A model generated the notes under the pieces. It ran no database searches. It was given only the letters and a program-made list of their open reading frames with translations, and was not told the DNA's origin. Positions 36,395 through 46,949 of a stretch of 64,000 bases of DNA are shown one piece after another (position 1 is the stretch's first letter; each line of letters opens with the position of its first letter). A program made the position numbers and the translations under genes. This stretch comes from Vicia villosa (lineage: Eukaryota > Streptophyta > Magnoliopsida > Fabales > Fabaceae), in assembly GCF_029867415.1 (NCBI RefSeq), contig NW_026705933.1, positions 1 through 64,000 of the forward strand, in the 5' to 3' direction.

Positions 36395-37059
36395 CTAAGA
36401 GGTGTCATTACGTAACCAAGTTTATATATGCTTATAATCGTTTACATCCTTTATTGAGTAATACTTGTAAACTCACGACCACATATATTTATTTTTATTT
36501 TTATTTCTTCGAAATTATAGTTCTTTATGTTTAAGAAATCTGAGATATAAGTCAACTTGACCAAGATTACAATAGAGATATTGTGATCAATATGATTATA
36601 ATAAAAATATCGAGAACTTAATTTAAAGATGAATTGTGGCGTAAACCATAGTAAATTTATTTTGTCAAAACTTAGTGAAACCCCTCCTTAGAACTTAATG
36701 AATTCGCAATTGAGAATGAAGGAGAAGCTAAAGTGTTGTAATAAACATTACCCGAGCCTTGATCTTCAAGCAACTAAGAAATTACACAGAATGCAATTGA
36801 AGATTGGTGAGACTTGATCATAGTCTTACTTTTTCTTCCTCTAAGAAATTTGCCTCACCTCTCCTCCCCTCACTTTAGAATCTAATTTTTAGAACGAGTA
36901 ATTCAAGAGTAAATGAGGGAAAATGCAAAAAATTGAGCTTATATAGGAGGAGTATGGTATTACATATATGCCCTTGGTCTTGAATCAAATTCCCTAATAA
37001 TGCCACTAGGGTTTCTAAACTCTTAATCCTCTTCGTTAACCACTATTAATTCATCAAAG
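36395..37059. other. Non-coding, no gene recognised
   Basis: AT-rich sequence. Nothing beyond low-complexity stretches could be supported. Confidence 0.4.
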
Positions 37060-37210
37060 CACTACTACAGAAAACCCAATTAACAACGGTTGGGAACGAT
37101 ATATAACAACGCGGGCCGAGACGTTGTTATGTAGAGTGTCATTGAATATATGATACTTACAATCACGACCCATTAGCCGTTGTTATAAAATGGAAAGCGC
37201 GCTCCATATT

Positions 37211-37932
37211 TGTTTACCCAGAAAAATGGTAAACAATCGCTAGTTTCCTTTTTAAAGGTTACTTCTGCGGAATCAACTAGAATATTCCAGGACTAATTGT
37301 TTTTCTTTGTTGTTTATGTAAATTTAACTTGCATTAAATGCCGTAATAAACATAAAGTAAAAGAACACGCTAAAATTAAAGCTTTAAAAATAAATAAAGA
37401 CTATAGAATGCAGTAAATGTGCACTGAAAGTAAAGCATAAAAGAAATGATTGCATAAACTTAAATTGGTACGCATACATACATTCCAAAGTTGCACTCGT
37501 TACTCATTTTGCACAGAGATTGAGTTTTCTTGTGTTATGTAAAAAATGCGGACCCTAGACTCTTCATCTAAACTTGCTTAAATAGTAAAATAAAATAACT
37601 ACTACTAACGGTCGACTAATTACTAGCCAACACGTGTCCACTACATGCAACATCTTCGTCTGTGAACGCTCCATGTGTCCTTCAGGAATGGCTGAAAACC
37701 GTCATCTTCAACTTCTGATATCTTCCGACCTTGACTCAAAACTTGGCAAAAACGCATAACTCATTGCATACTTTAGTCGAAAGACCATGGCAACTACAAA
37801 CTTTTAGTCGAACAGTCTCGACTGAAAAACACTTATTAGTCGAACTGTCTCGACTGAGAGAATGTTTGATACTTCTGCCCATTTTTAAAGACCAATTACC
37901 ATTATTTGTAAGTCGAAAATCTTAGGGTAACA
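37211..37932 (-). repeat. 3' LTR of gag-pro retrotransposon (722 bp)
   Basis: Pairs with 42763-43460. It is about 24 bases longer, mainly because of an extra ATAAACTTAAATTGGTACGC stretch near 37455. The polypurine tract TTTGGGGGGCAATT lies directly inside on the minus strand (37933-37946). Confidence 0.93.
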
Positions 37933-38081
37933 AATTGCCCCCCAAACAGCCTCTTTCGACTGATATTGCAAGGAGAAAGATGGCGTTTTGTCTTCTTCTA
38001 GGTTTCGACTTTCTTAACCTCATTAATGCCATGATTATATTACAAATTCCTAGGCGCTAATTATTACCTAAATTCTAGGTA

Positions 38082-38428
38082 GTGGGCTATAAAGAGGTGG
38101 ATTTTAAGGAGAGTTTTTGGACTTGGAGATCTTTTTGTAGATCGAAGAAAGTTAGCAAAGGCAAGGTGGGATGTTTGTGGTTGGCAATTGTTTGGAGTAT
38201 TTGGCTTAGTAGGAATGGTGTGATTTTTAAGAATTTACCGTGGAATTCTCGGGATGTCGTTTGGAATTGCAAGGCTCTTGTGTGGAGATGGTCTTTTATT
38301 GGGAATATTCCCCATACCAATTGTAATTTTTATGAGTTTGACAAAAACCCTTTGTTTTACTTAACTTAGGTTTCAATTGGTGGGTAATTTTCCCCCGGGC
38401 TATGTCCCTCTTTTTGTAAAAAAAAAAA
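38082..38428 (+). pseudogene. 5'-truncated LINE 3' end
   Basis: The frame from 38082 gives LWLAIVWSIWLSRNGVIFKN and VWRWSFIGNIP, the C-terminal pattern of plant LINE ORF2 after the zinc-binding domain. It is followed by a short 3' UTR and an A-run at 38419-38428. It lies on the opposite strand to the surrounding gag-pro element. Target duplications were not evident. Confidence 0.7.
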
Positions 38429-38613
38429 CTGCTCCCCACTTTCTTGTGTCAGTTTCCAAGACCTTTTGACACGACCCTTTGATTTACCAACTTCTTTCAG
38501 TGACGTCATTATACACTTAGTATATATATATAACCCCCCCTTTTCTTCATTATTTTCCTTCACATTTTCTGTCCTTCAAAGCATTTCTTCTTTCCCAAAA
38601 CCCTCAAACGTTC

Positions 38614-39157
38614 TTATTTCCATTTTTTCTTTTCCATAATCTCTGGCGCAAACCTTCTAGGAAGCTGCTTGATGGGTTTCTTTCCTGGGTTCAAAGGCAA
38701 TTGATGTTCTACCACGTTTCGACTTAAACCAGGCATTTCATTGTAATCCCACGCAAAACAATCTTTATATTGTTTCAAGAGTCGAACCAACTTGGTTTTC
38801 ATATCATTTCCAAGCTTCGCACTCACATACGTAGGTCTTTTAGTTTTTCATCACCTAAGTCAATTTCTTCAAGAGGATCTTGGCCTTGCATTATTTTTAC
38901 TGACCCTTAGGATCCATTTCAAAACCCAAGGGTTCGTCATCATATATCCCATCAAATCTTTCGACTTGGGGATCAACTACTTGGTCATTTTCACTTTTCA
39001 CTATCATGGCTTCAAAAGACATATTTTCCTCCAATTCGGATTCCAATGCCGTTTTTATTTTGTTTTCGGCCAAATAAGCCGTTATTCGAGCCAGGTATTC
39101 TGACTCAGTAGTCATTATTCTTGACTGCGGTCCCCTGCTGAGGTGGACCTTCTTCAT
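38614..39157 (-). pseudogene. Start of RT region, truncated
   Basis: Two frames give SEYLARITAYLAENKIKTA (38897-39157), then after a stop and a shift KLVRLLKQYKDCFAWDYNEM and PRRFAPEIM (38614-38826). These are the residues just ahead of the reverse transcriptase core in Tat-type Ty3/gypsy elements. The sequence stops matching right after RRFAPEI, before any catalytic motif. A TATATATATA run and unrelated sequence follow. Confidence 0.75.
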
Positions 39158-40097
39158 TCAATGGCTCATTGAGATCTTCTTTATTCCAAATAAAACCATA
39201 ATTTGGGTCTAAGTTCATATACTTAGACACACTTTCGTCAGAAGAATACACTTCTTCTGCTTTGTAACAAGGAGCTACATTCGCTAGATGCTGGTCAAAA
39301 TGCTTTCGACCATTATCAATTTTATAATAACTGTGATCTGCTTCAACATTTTCAACAATACCATCTGGCCTCCAAATAGCCACACGCTGATGCAAAGTAG
39401 AAGGAACTTCTCCTATGCCATGTATCCATTCTCGACCCAATAATAACTTAAAATTGGCTTGGGATGCAATCACCATAAAAATAGTTTGCCTAGTAGTAGA
39501 ACCTACAGCCAAATTCACTTGAACTAATCCAAGTATTCCACTAGTTTTTCCCTCATAATTAGACGGCACCATATTATGAGGCCTTAAATCTTTGTAAGAT
39601 TTTCCTACTTTCTGAAGTGAAGAATGAGGCATTAAATTTACAGCAGCTCCACCATCAACAAACACTTTATTTATTAGAACACCATCTATCTTCGCCCTTA
39701 TGAATAAAGGTTTCAGATGATACATCATTCCTCGACTTGGCTTTTCAAACACAACCCTTTGATCTTCTACTACTCCTTTTCCCATTACATAATAGCACAC
39801 AGGTGTTTCTTCAACATTTTCTTCTGGGTAAAAGTCATCTTCATTCTCTGTCGCTTCAGATATTCTGTCGAACTCTGCTGGGAGTATTGATACAATTCCA
39901 CAATCAATTAACAACTCATCTGACTCCACATCAAAGTTATCATCGACCTCTTCATCCGACAATGGAGAATATTCAGCTTCCTTCCCAGTACTGGGACTTG
40001 GAGTATGGTCATCAACCAACTCTTTGATGATTTTTTTTCCCAGAATCATTCCTGCAGCAAGTCGTTCATTCGCTACCTTGGCTTGTTCCTCAATCAA
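39105..40097 (-). CDS. Retrotransposon aspartic protease region
   Basis: A 330-codon frame covers the end of gag and a pepsin-like retroviral protease domain: VLINKVFVDGGAAVNLMP carries a DGGA version of the active-site D-S/T-G triad, and FKLLLGREWIHGIGEVPS is the flap-distal conserved block. The protease would cleave the gag-pol polyprotein. DGGA in place of DTGA or DSGA is common in this plant lineage. The frame meets the next segment only by a shift near 39110-39150. The first ATG-like start is not meaningful because the polyprotein continues upstream. Confidence 0.75.
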   Translation of the reverse strand: MIEEQAKVANERLAAGMILGKKIIKELVDDHTPSPSTGKEAEYSPLSDEEVDDNFDVESDELLIDCGIVSILPAEFDRISEATENEDDFYPEENVEETPVCYYVMGKGVVEDQRVVFEKPSRGMMYHLKPLFIRAKIDGVLINKVFVDGGAAVNLMPHSSLQKVGKSYKDLRPHNMVPSNYEGKTSGILGLVQVNLAVGSTTRQTIFMVIASQANFKLLLGREWIHGIGEVPSTLHQRVAIWRPDGIVENVEADHSYYKIDNGRKHFDQHLANVAPCYKAEEVYSSDESVSKYMNLDPNYGFIWNKEDLNEPLNEEGPPQQGTAVKNNDY

Positions 40098-40139
40098 TTT
40101 CCTATGAAAAGGCTTCGGTTGGTAAGGGGAGAAGCCTGC

Positions 40140-41210
40140 CTACACCATCTTTGAGCCCTCCTGCGCATTCTTATGGCTTCCCTGATAACGTCTCCATTGA
40201 GTTATAGTCATGGGGTTTTTTCCCTTATAATTTGGGGATATGTAATCTTTTCTTTTCGACCCACTATCGGTTCTGGAGCCTTCAGCATTTGCGCCAACAC
40301 CTTGAATCTTCCATTTTGGGTGCTTACCTCCCCTGAAATTAATAGGTTTCACCCACCTATCTTGGGGTACATCTGTCTTAGGTCGAAAAGTCTTTGGATT
40401 TTCGAACTTCTTCCAGTAGTTCTCATTCTTTCGACCACTGCCTTCTCCTGCATACACAAACTGACGAGTATTTCCTTGACGAGGATCAACTCTCACCTTG
40501 TTTGCAGCATCAACATTAAAGACAACATCACACCTTGGACACAATCCAACCTGAGAATTGTTATTGTGACACCTCTCAAGGAACTTCAAAAGGCATTCCT
40601 TTGGTTGAGGGTAAACCATGTTCAAGACTTTACCATCAGTAGCAACATCTTTCTTCTCGTCGAAACCATCAGCAGCATCGACCATCATCACATCAAAAAG
40701 CTCAGTATAGTTGGCCTCTCCGACCAACAAAGTATCAACATCGACTTGCATTGATGACTTTGGCTTTTCACCAACCTGAAGTCTTCCTTCTTTCAAAGCT
40801 TTTTGCACCAAATCCCTGAAAAGGACACATTGAGATGTTTTATGACCCAAGAAATTATGAAATTTACAGAATCCTCTCTTTTTCTTTTGTTCAAGAGGAG
40901 GGTTTTTAAGTCCTGGGAGTACTATGATTTTCCCATCAGTTACTAACAAATCAAATATTTCATCACATTTCGTTATATCAAACGCATATGTTTTATTAGA
41001 AAACTTTTCATTCTTGCTTTCGACAAGATTTTTATCTTTTGAGGGTTTAAGTAATTTACAAACATATGGTGGTCTTGGCTTTAATTCAGCCACATTGACC
41101 TCACTTTCCTCATAATCACTATCACTATCAGAGTCAAACTCATTGGTAGTAACATAAGCTACTCTTTCTTTCTTATGATACTTACTAACCCTAGCTTTTC
41201 CAGCCTTTAA
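40140..41210 (-). CDS. Retrotransposon gag, C-terminal part
   Basis: The frame is open from the LTR fragment border at 41210 to 40140. It contains KTYAFDITKCDEIFDLLV and RGFCKFHNFLGHKTSQC, a zinc-knuckle-like block (C..H...GH...C) typical of legume gag-pro elements, then LCPRCDVVFNVDA. It would bind RNA and form the particle. The N-terminal half is separated from it by the insertion at 41211-41925. Confidence 0.75.
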   Translation of the reverse strand, partial: LKAGKARVSKYHKKERVAYVTTNEFDSDSDSDYEESEVNVAELKPRPPYVCKLLKPSKDKNLVESKNEKFSNKTYAFDITKCDEIFDLLVTDGKIIVLPGLKNPPLEQKKKRGFCKFHNFLGHKTSQCVLFRDLVQKALKEGRLQVGEKPKSSMQVDVDTLLVGEANYTELFDVMMVDAADGFDEKKDVATDGKVLNMVYPQPKECLLKFLERCHNNNSQVGLCPRCDVVFNVDAANKVRVDPRQGNTRQFVYAGEGSGRKNENYWKKFENPKTFRPKTDVPQDRWVKPINFRGGKHPKWKIQGVGANAEGSRTDSGSKRKDYISPNYKGKNPMTITQWRRYQGSHKNAQEGSKMV

Positions 41211-41925
41211 TGTAACACCCTTCTAAACCCCGCGGAAATTAACATTAAAATCAGAGTAAAACATGAAGAAGAGTATTACAACGCCAACAAAATAAACAAT
41301 ATTCAATGTCATGCCATAAAGGAACGATAAACCAAAAATTATTCAGGTAGCATTTTAACACAGCGGAATATTCTTAACAACTGAATAATCAAACATCTGG
41401 AGTCGAAGACTCATAATTCAACCATAAACCATAAACAAAACAGAAGTTTATCAGCCAATTCTAAAATAACGTTCCCGGTGTTACACGACCAGAGCATGAC
41501 ACAGACCCAACTGACTCTAACGAACTACTTGACGAGCTAATCCTCACCAAGTACACAAGCTACTCCTCAATCTGAAAAATAACAACAGTAAGGGTGAGTT
41601 TCATTCGCATTAACAAATGTTATGGGTATATAAACAATACAACTTCATCCATACATTATTCACCCAAGTCAATTACATTCAGATAATATAGCAACATTCA
41701 TACCAAAATACACACAAATTATAACATTGGACAACTTCCATTCATGTTACAATTATACACAACAACCTAATGCAATGCAACTAAATGCATGTGGTACCAA
41801 ACACGGGATAACCCATCTCACCGATCCACCACCATAAAGATTCGGCTACTTCTCTCACCAGTTCCACACAATGGGAATTAGCTACCGCTGTCCCACCACC
41901 ATAAGGGATACAACCCACAACATGA
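41211..41925 (-). repeat. Partial chromovirus-like LTR inside gag
   Basis: TGTAACACCC at 41211 and the following stretch resemble the inner end of the LTR at 11781 (TGTAACACCCC...CCCCGC...AATCAGAGTA), in the same orientation. Only about 700 bases are present, so it is a truncated solo LTR or the scar of a deletion. It interrupts the gag frame. The right border near 41925 is approximate. Confidence 0.55.
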
Positions 41926-42690
41926 TTATGAAATGAGCATCCTGTTGGACAGTTCTAAGAACTTGATCAGCATCTTGATGCCTTTGTACTACCCTAGGGA
42001 TATTTTCTTCAATATGTTCCCCTTCATCCCTTTCTGTGGTTCGTCTTTGAGCCTCAATTCTAAACCCATTTCCTGGTGTTTCGACTGCTCTTGCATTCGA
42101 CACATGGGGAGTAGGTCGGTTTGGCTGTGGGGGTGCCCCAAAGAAATCTGCTATCCTAGCCATTTGTCCAGCCAATATTTCATAACTCTGGTTTGTATTA
42201 GTTATCATGGGAGTGAATATAGTCCCCATTTGTTGTGTAAGGGCATTCACCATTTCATGGTAACTTTCGTCTATCTGCTATCTGATTGACAACATCGACG
42301 TAGTATTTAGGGATGGCGAAGTTTGGGGTATATAGCCCATCCCTATAGGTCGACCTCTTGGATTTAATGATGTGCCTATCGCCATCATATTATCAGAATA
42401 TGATGAAGGGCTAGTTTGCAAACCATGCATCATCGACGTAGGCATTCCATATTGAGGATTAAAACCTGATGGAGGTATTACCCCTTGAAATGGTCTTGCC
42501 GGATTGAACGGCGACCAGATGACACCTTGGCTGCTACCGTCGATCCGCCGACATTTGTTGTCCTAGTTGGGGACAAAATTGCAGCATTTTGTGGTGTTGT
42601 TCTAGTCGGAACAACTTCTTGATTTCTAGAAGGGTCAGAATTAGTACCATCAGACATATTGGTTAATTGTCTACCACTTCTTAATATCAT
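41926..42690 (-). pseudogene. Retrotransposon gag, N-terminal part, broken
   Basis: Two frames are seen. One, 42478-42690, starts MILRSGRQLTNMSDGTNSDP. A second, up to 42253, gives MVNALTQQMGTIFTPMITN and IADFFGAPPQPNRPTP. They are separated by a disturbed stretch (42254-42477) and belong to the start of gag, directly after the PBS. Confidence 0.6.
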
Positions 42691-42740
42691 ACATAGTTTT
42701 CAACAACAAAAATACAAAATAAAACAAATAGCAATTGACG

Positions 42741-42759
42741 TGTCCCACTGGGCGTGCCA
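42741..42759 (-). promoter_or_regulatory. Primer binding site of gag-pro retrotransposon
   Basis: The minus strand reads TGGCACGCCCAGTGGGACA, three bases inside the 5' LTR. It begins TGG as expected for a tRNA 3' CCA end. The tRNA species was not identified. Confidence 0.75.
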
Positions 42760-42762
42760 ATT

Positions 42763-43460
42763 TGTTTACCCAGAAAAATGGTAAACAATCGCTAGTTTCC
42801 TTTTTAAAGGTTACTTCTGCGGAATCAACTAGAATATTCCAGGACTAATTGCTTTTCTTTGTTGTTTATGTGAATTTAACTTGCATTAAATGCAGTAATA
42901 AACATAAAGTAAAAGAACACACTGAAATTAAAGTTTTAAAAGTAAATAAAGACTATAAAATGCAGTAAATGTGCACTGAAAGTAAAGCATAAAAGAAATG
43001 ATTGCATACATTCCAAAGTTGCACTCGTTACTCATTTTGTACAGAGATTGAGTTTTCTTGTGTTATGTAAAAAATGCGGACCCTAGACTCTTCATCTGAA
43101 CTTGCTTAAATAGTAAAATAAAATAACTACTACTAACGGTCGACTAATTACTAGCCAACACGTGTCCACTACATGCAACATCTTCGTCTGTGAACGCTCC
43201 ATGTGTCCTTCAGGAACTGCTGAAAACCGTCATCTTCAACTGCTAATATCTTCCGACCTTGACTCAAAACTTTGCAAAAACGCATAAGTCATTGCATACT
43301 TTAGTCGAACGACCATGGCAACTACAAACTTTTAGTCGAACAGTCTCGACTAAAAAACACTTCTTAGTCGAACTGTCTCGACTGAGAGAATGTTTGATAC
43401 TTCTGCCCATTTTTAAAGACCAATTGCCATTATTAGTAAGTCGAAAATCTTAGGGTAACA
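42763..43460 (-). repeat. 5' LTR of gag-pro retrotransposon (698 bp)
   Basis: Near-identical partner of 37211-37932, with scattered substitutions. It contains several TCGAC-rich phrases such as TTAGTCGAACAGTCTCGACT. Confidence 0.93.
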
Positions 43461-43759
43461 ATATTACAACGATTTTCCAAAAGACCGTTGTGATAAAATT
43501 AATGGTCTTGGGTTTGATTTCCAGCTACGCCGTTTTGATAATTATTTTTTTCTAGACAGCGCGCGAGATATTATAATAACGGTTATGACTATAACCGTTG
43601 TTAATTTTTTTTATAATTAACCAATATTATCCTGCTTTTATAATTAATAAAAAAACAAAAATAATATAGTAGTGCTTTATTTTAGTGATGTTACCATGGT
43701 GTAATGAAGAACTGTGGTGACCATGACGTTGTTGTTTACGCGTTTTTGTATTAGTGAAG

Positions 43760-44640
43760 ATGTGATGATATATGATTAGAAGATTAGGGTATTACAAAAT
43801 CAAATTCATGAATCCATGTAATCAACAACCATCAATCCATAAAGAAAATTCCTTGACTAATATTTTCCATTTAAAATTGTCAATGAAAAATATTTTCCTT
43901 TTTGCGACTCAATAGAATTAAGTCTTTCCTTCATCATAAAATAAAATTCACAATATTTTTTTTTGGTTTTATTATTAATACTGGGTTAGTTTTTATGGGA
44001 GTTAAAATTTTATATTTTCATATTTGATCATCAGTATCTTCTGTTTATATTGCATAAGTCTCACATAAATTATCTAAAATTCTATGTTTTCTTTTTAAGG
44101 GAAAATAATAATTTATTAAAAAAACTGGGGTAAAGAATAACCAAAATACAACAAAAATAGTCATGAATCACAATAAATGCCATAAGGCTACAAAAGATCT
44201 AAAGGCATAAAGAAGAAAATTAAACAGCAAAACCAAATTAAACCTTAAACTAAAAATAGGTAACTTTTTTATTAAATATTTATATGAAAAAAAAGTATAT
44301 TTTTACATTTATTCATTTAAGATATAAAAATTAAACTAAAATTTACTTTTGAATGGTATAAATTTTTGACAACTTTAATATATGGTATTCAATATTGCTG
44401 ATAGGGAATTCATAAATTTTAGACCCCAAAGTAAAATAAGTGTAGAAAGTATCAGAGAAATAAGTTGCAACAATCAAACATAAACAAAAAGGAAAAAAAA
44501 AAGAAAAAAAAAATTTGCAAAAGAAGAATAAAATATACTATAATAGCGATCACAATTGAATAATCCAAAAACTTTATGTCATAATTGACAAATTTATTAT
44601 TACTCAAAATCCACAAAACATTATAAAAATCATATAAAAA
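43760..44640. other. Non-coding, no gene recognised
   Basis: AT-rich sequence. From about 44340 it matches the sequence downstream of NAC-like copy 4 (about 55480 onward). Confidence 0.5.
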
Positions 44641-44694
44641 CAAACTGAATGCCATGCTTTTATTCAACTACAACATATCTCTCTTTGAATGCAT

Positions 44695-45489
44695 TCATAT
44701 GTAGAATTTCTCAAGCTGATTATCACTTTCATCACAATCAGTTTCATCAACATCAGATAGCCCAAACTCATTATCCACGTCCATCTCTATTGGGCAATCA
44801 AATACTCTACAAAAACAAAACGAGCCTGCAAAATAATTAATTGAAATTCGTTAGAAGTTAACAAATCTAACTGGTATGATTGGTTTCACTCTCCTATAGA
44901 TTTCTGTTGATAGGTTGCATATGCTGTTGCTTCTGTCCTTGAAGGATATATCTTTTGCTTCTGTAAATGTATTGTTGGGTGTACCTTGAGTACAAATTAT
45001 AATATACCATTGATTATTAAAAAAAAAAAACAAATGTTACCAAACAAAGAAAAGAGTTAGTTTTCCCAAATATCATACTTGCGGATTGTCTGCCAAAGCA
45101 TATTCATACATAGTCCAATTAGTTCTTTCTGAATCATTTGGAGATTTTCCAAGATAAAAAACAAAGAGAGTTTTAGTTCCTAAAACTACGTTATCTGTAT
45201 TAGTAATATTACGAACATTTCCTTTCTTTTTTCAAAACCCGGTCTTGCAATGTCTTCTTTCCTCGTTAATTTTTGCAGTAAAACAATACCAGTGCCAGTG
45301 CCTACCATTGTAGATTGAGTAGGATGACGACAATTCAAAGGGATCAGAGTCATATAGGTTCATATCTTTAATCATGTGTGAGCCATTGAAAATATGGAGG
45401 TCTTCGTTATTTTTGTTGGCAAGGTAATAGCCAATAAGAATCTCATCATTAGGAATGAAAACAACACCAGGTGGAAGAAAAGCAGCCAT
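44695..45489 (-). pseudogene. NAC-like gene, copy 3 (broken)
   Basis: It has the same two-exon layout as copy 4: exon 1 45489-45079 and exon 2 44825-44695. It shows NAC subdomains LPPGVVFIPNDEILIGYYLA, HWYCFTAKINEERRHCKTGF and later LGTKTLFVFYLGKSP. Two lesions are visible. The Trp after CKTGF (TGG in copy 4) is TGA at about 45234, and exon 2 has lost one base in the stretch corresponding to FVLCRIF. A two-codon deletion is also present in FELSSSYS compared with FELSPASSYS. The first ATG upstream in frame (45588) belongs to 5' sequence; the start at 45489 matches copy 4. Confidence 0.8.
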
Positions 45490-45643
45490 TTCAATGAAAC
45501 GAGAGACAAAGTTAGAGTTATTATGAATTCTTAGTGTGAGTTGTTGAAGATCATAAACTCCCTGATCAGAGCAGGTCCGATACTCCAATTAATATTTGTT
45601 CATCTCAGTCTACAACTCCTGCAACATGATCGTTAAAAGTATA

Positions 45644-46122
45644 CATATTAAGGATCTCAATGAATATATTATATATTGTTTTAAAATCAAAAAGATGTTG
45701 TCCTCTATTGGCATGAGCTATGATAAGATACATGCATGTCCAAACGATTGCGTTTTGTTTCGAAACGAGTATGCAGCGTTGAATGAGTGTCCTAAATGTG
45801 GTGCCCCTCGATATAAGAAAAAGTTGTCTCCTGCTAAAGTCTTATGGTATTTTCCTATAATTCCGAGATTTAGACGCATGTATCGTAGTGAGACCGATTC
45901 AAGACACTTGACTTGGCATGCAGATGAAAGAATTATTGATGGAAAGTTGCGACATCCGTTAAATAATTAATGAATATATTATAATGTATCTGGTCTATAT
46001 ATTGACCTGATACATTAATTATTCAATGAATCTAAAAAGTGAATTTCTCTTATAATTTGGGACGGAGGGAGTACATATTAATGATCTCAATGAATATATT
46101 ATACATTGTTTTAAAATCAAAG
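45644..46122 (+). mobile_element. TNP2 transposase fragment plus MITE between 48-bp direct repeats
   Basis: The phrase ACATATTAA(G/T)GATCTCAATG and about 28 further bases occur at 45644-45691 and again at 46074-46122. Between them, 45691-45970 on the plus strand encodes MSYDKIHACPNDCVLFRNEY, ECPKCGAPRYKKK and DSRHLTWHADER, the conserved pattern of CACTA TNP2-type transposases. A short hairpin (AATGTATCTGGTC / GACCTGATACATT) and a GGGACGGAGGGAGTA terminus typical of Stowaway MITEs follow. The paralogous position near copy 4 (about 56640) lacks all of this. Confidence 0.75.
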
Positions 46123-46329
46123 AAATCGATACTACCAAGATCAGAACAAAATATAGATGCAAAATAAAATGTTGCTCACCATAACCAATGTAGATACAAG
46201 CACCTTCCTATGTTAATTATTTTCTTACTCGTACTGGCTTGGATTAGAGACAAAAGAAATAATTTGAAATTGGCTAAAAATAAGGAGAGCAGAATGAATA
46301 TAAATACTTGCAATATGTTTAGTGATATT

Positions 46330-46945
46330 ATTACTTTAACGTCGAAAAACATGAGTGGGGATTTGATTTATATTTGAATATTTGAAATTTTGCATGAAAG
46401 GAAATCGTGTAAAGTAGCTTTGACGTCAGTTTTAAATTTTGTTGGTTTTATTAAATCCCAATAATGAATTCTCTTTACTATATGTTTCTTATTTTGAAAA
46501 AAACAACATTTTAAGATAAAGATATATAAGTAAATTACTTTATGGTTTAGAATTTATAGAAGTTAAGTTATTAAAATTCTCTTCTTTTTTTTGAACTTAA
46601 AACGATACATTTATTTGAATTAAATGATTGGATTTCCTTTTTGTTGGATTAAAAAAAAAAACTTTTTAACTATTGGTATTTCAATACAAGAAAAATCTTA
46701 TTTAATCAATTTTTTTGCCAAAGAATAATTTCCTCACTGAATTTATTACGTTGCCAGGTGATCAATACAAGAGGATTTGGTTAAGCTTTGTTGGATTTAT
46801 CCGATATACATGTGCAAATGTCGACTACGAAAAATGTATCTCATTGAAAAGAACGTCTTTGAAATGTTAAATTTACCATCAGTACTACTGGTGTTTTTGG
46901 AAAGAAAAAGAAAGTATAATGAAAGAAAATAGGAGAGATGAATGT
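46330..46945. other. Non-coding, no gene recognised
   Basis: AT-rich sequence with no supported feature. Confidence 0.4.
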
Positions 46946-46949
46946 AATG

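Larger units (their letters stand above)
37211..43460 (-). mobile_element. Non-autonomous gag-pro LTR retrotransposon (Ty3/gypsy)
   Basis: Two near-identical LTRs (37211-37932 and 42763-43460) begin TGTTTACCC and end GGGTAACA. A perfect 5-bp target duplication ATATT flanks the element (37206-37210 and 43461-43465). On the minus strand the order is 5' LTR, PBS, gag pieces, protease and the first residues of RT. The remainder of RT, RNase H and integrase are absent. The interior also holds an LTR fragment (41211-41925) and a LINE piece (38082-38428). The element needs enzymes from elsewhere to move. Protein style suggests the Tat lineage, but that is tentative. Confidence 0.9.
37060..43756. mobile_element. 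Small CACTA element split by an LTR retrotransposon
   Basis: Left terminus CACTACTACAGAAAACCC at 37060; right terminus, inverted, CACTAATACAAAAACGCG ending at 43756. The 3-bp sequence AAG flanks both ends (37057-37059 and 43757-43759), as expected for CACTA. Inner motifs such as AACAACGG recur near both ends. Without the retrotransposon the element is only about 440 bases and has no coding capacity. Confidence 0.85.

Noticed and set aside
40173..40754. 193-codon plus-strand open frame
   Set aside because: It is antisense to the retrotransposon gag frame, which has a clear zinc-knuckle-like block.
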